Of a stretch of DNA of 64,000 nt, positions 63,480 to 64,000 are shown in pieces. Source of the DNA: Streptomyces sp. NBC_00289. Lineage in GTDB: Bacteria; Actinomycetota; Actinomycetes; Streptomycetales; Streptomycetaceae. The translations under genes and the position numbers were made by a program. The stretch lies in contig NZ_CP108046.1 of assembly GCF_041435115.1 (NCBI RefSeq), forward strand, positions 3,038,001 through 3,102,000, written 5' to 3'. The notes below the pieces were generated by a model. The model saw only the letters and a list, made by a program, of their open reading frames with translations, did not search any database and was not told where the DNA came from. Numbering within the stretch: the first letter of the stretch is position 1; each line of letters opens with the position of its first letter.

Positions 63480-64000
63480 TCAGACGCTCACGCCGTGCGA
63501 GCGCAGGTAGGCGAGCGGATCGATGTCCGAGCCGTACTCGGCGGTCGTACGGGCCTCGAAGTGCAGGTGCGGGCCGGTGACGTTGCCGGTCGAGCCGGAG
63601 AGGCCGATCTGCTGGCCGGGAGTGACCGTCTGGCCCACCGAGACGCCGATGGACGACAGGTGGCCGTACTGGGTGTACGTCCCGTCGTGCATCTTGATCA
63701 CGATGTTGTTGCCGTAGGAGCCGCCCCAGCCGGCCTCGACGACCGTGCCGGAACCGACCGCGTGCACGGACGTGCCGCTCGCGGCGTGGAAGTCGATGCC
63801 GGTGTGGCTGCCGGAGGACCACAGTCCGCTGCTGGCCTGGTAGCCGGTGGAGACGTAGGAGCCGGTGACGGGGAGCACGAAGGTGTTGAGACGCTTGCGC
63901 TCGGCTTCGCGAGCGGCACGCGCCTTGGCCTCGCGGGCCTTCTCCGCCGCGGCGGCGGCCTCCCTGCGCGCGGCCGCCTCGGCGGCCTCCCTGCGCGCGG
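63480..64000 (-). CDS. M23-family metallopeptidase, C-terminal part (cut by window edge)
   Basis: The last 172 or so residues are visible; the N-terminus lies beyond the right edge. An Ala/Glu/Lys/Arg coiled-coil (EKAREAKARAAREAERKR) leads into a lysostaphin-like domain with HTGIDFHAASG (zinc-site His and Asp), YTQYGHLSSIGV and the GNVTGPHLHFEAR HxH motif. M23 enzymes cut peptidoglycan cross-bridges or stems outside the cell; a signal peptide would be off the window. Two identical REAAEAA-type repeats occur at the edge. Confidence 0.93.
   Translation of the reverse strand, partial: ARREAAEAAARREAAAAAEKAREAKARAAREAERKRLNTFVLPVTGSYVSTGYQASSGLWSSGSHTGIDFHAASGTSVHAVGSGTVVEAGWGGSYGNNIVIKMHDGTYTQYGHLSSIGVSVGQTVTPGQQIGLSGSTGNVTGPHLHFEARTTAEYGSDIDPLAYLRSHGVSV

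Overview
The window is high-GC chromosomal DNA from a Streptomyces-type actinomycete. The evidence is strong third-position GC, GTG/TTG starts behind purine-rich ribosome binding sites, and a set of genes typical of the genus: SepH, a SepF-like protein, CutRS, an AfsR/SARP-type regulator, several DUF families common in streptomycetes, and an HPr gene carrying a DasR-like operator. I saw no rRNA or tRNA gene, CRISPR array, insertion sequence or prophage.

Layout. (1) 1-4,626, minus strand: N-terminal half of the RNA-repair methyltransferase Hen1 running off the left edge, an F420-type oxidoreductase, a DUF6099-like protein, an SMC/RecF-like ATPase translationally coupled to a MazG-like pyrophosphohydrolase, and a SepF-like division protein. 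(2) 4,844-7,916: a multipass membrane protein and a divergent yceI/marR pair. (3) 8,035-11,253, minus strand: a four-gene block of two paralogous Met/His-rich membrane proteins (DUF5134-like), the copper-site protein YcnI between them, and an ECF sigma factor with no recognisable anti-sigma gene. This is my best candidate for an undescribed system. (4) 11,449-17,765, plus strand: two AraC regulators flanking a SARP/NB-ARC regulator, then two alpha/beta hydrolases. (5) 17,766-30,061, accessory in character: a repeat-rich gap, a TetR-controlled MFS exporter with twin operators, an SDR, a mandelate-racemase relic, a pyruvate-oxidase-like enzyme, an SpoIIE phosphatase, a frameshifted MmyB-type regulator, and an aldo/keto reductase - alcohol dehydrogenase - aldo/keto reductase cassette.

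(6) 30,227-49,856 is core chromosome. The order RNA m5U methyltransferase, APC/KimA-type permease, two TrkA (RCK) proteins, DUF3159, OB-fold protein, DUF3710, dut, DUF3093, DUF4193, inositol monophosphatase resembles, from memory, the ceoB-ceoC-dut-suhB region of Mycobacterium tuberculosis. Here it is interrupted by kdpDE with an ABC ATPase, by a thioesterase, and by cutRS. Potassium is the theme of its left part: a probable K+ importer, two K+/NAD-type gating subunits, a 31-residue membrane peptide, and KdpDE without kdpFABC in view. (7) 48,729-64,000: ferrochelatase, an MFS/flavin-oxidase pair, SepH, rhodanese, thymidine kinase, a phosphodiesterase with its DUF5998 partner, a GNAT/acyl-CoA-ligase fusion, HPr, a GntR regulator, and the C-terminal part of an M23 peptidase cut by the right edge.

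Regulatory DNA that can be read includes twin TetR operators (20,071-20,113), a YceI/MarR inverted repeat (7,253-7,287), a DasR-like site at ptsH (61,994-62,009), an iron-box-like site (49,967-49,985), an 11-bp-period direct repeat upstream of cutR, and about ten hairpin terminators. Several genes appear to be leaderless, with a TANNNT box 6-8 nt before the start codon.
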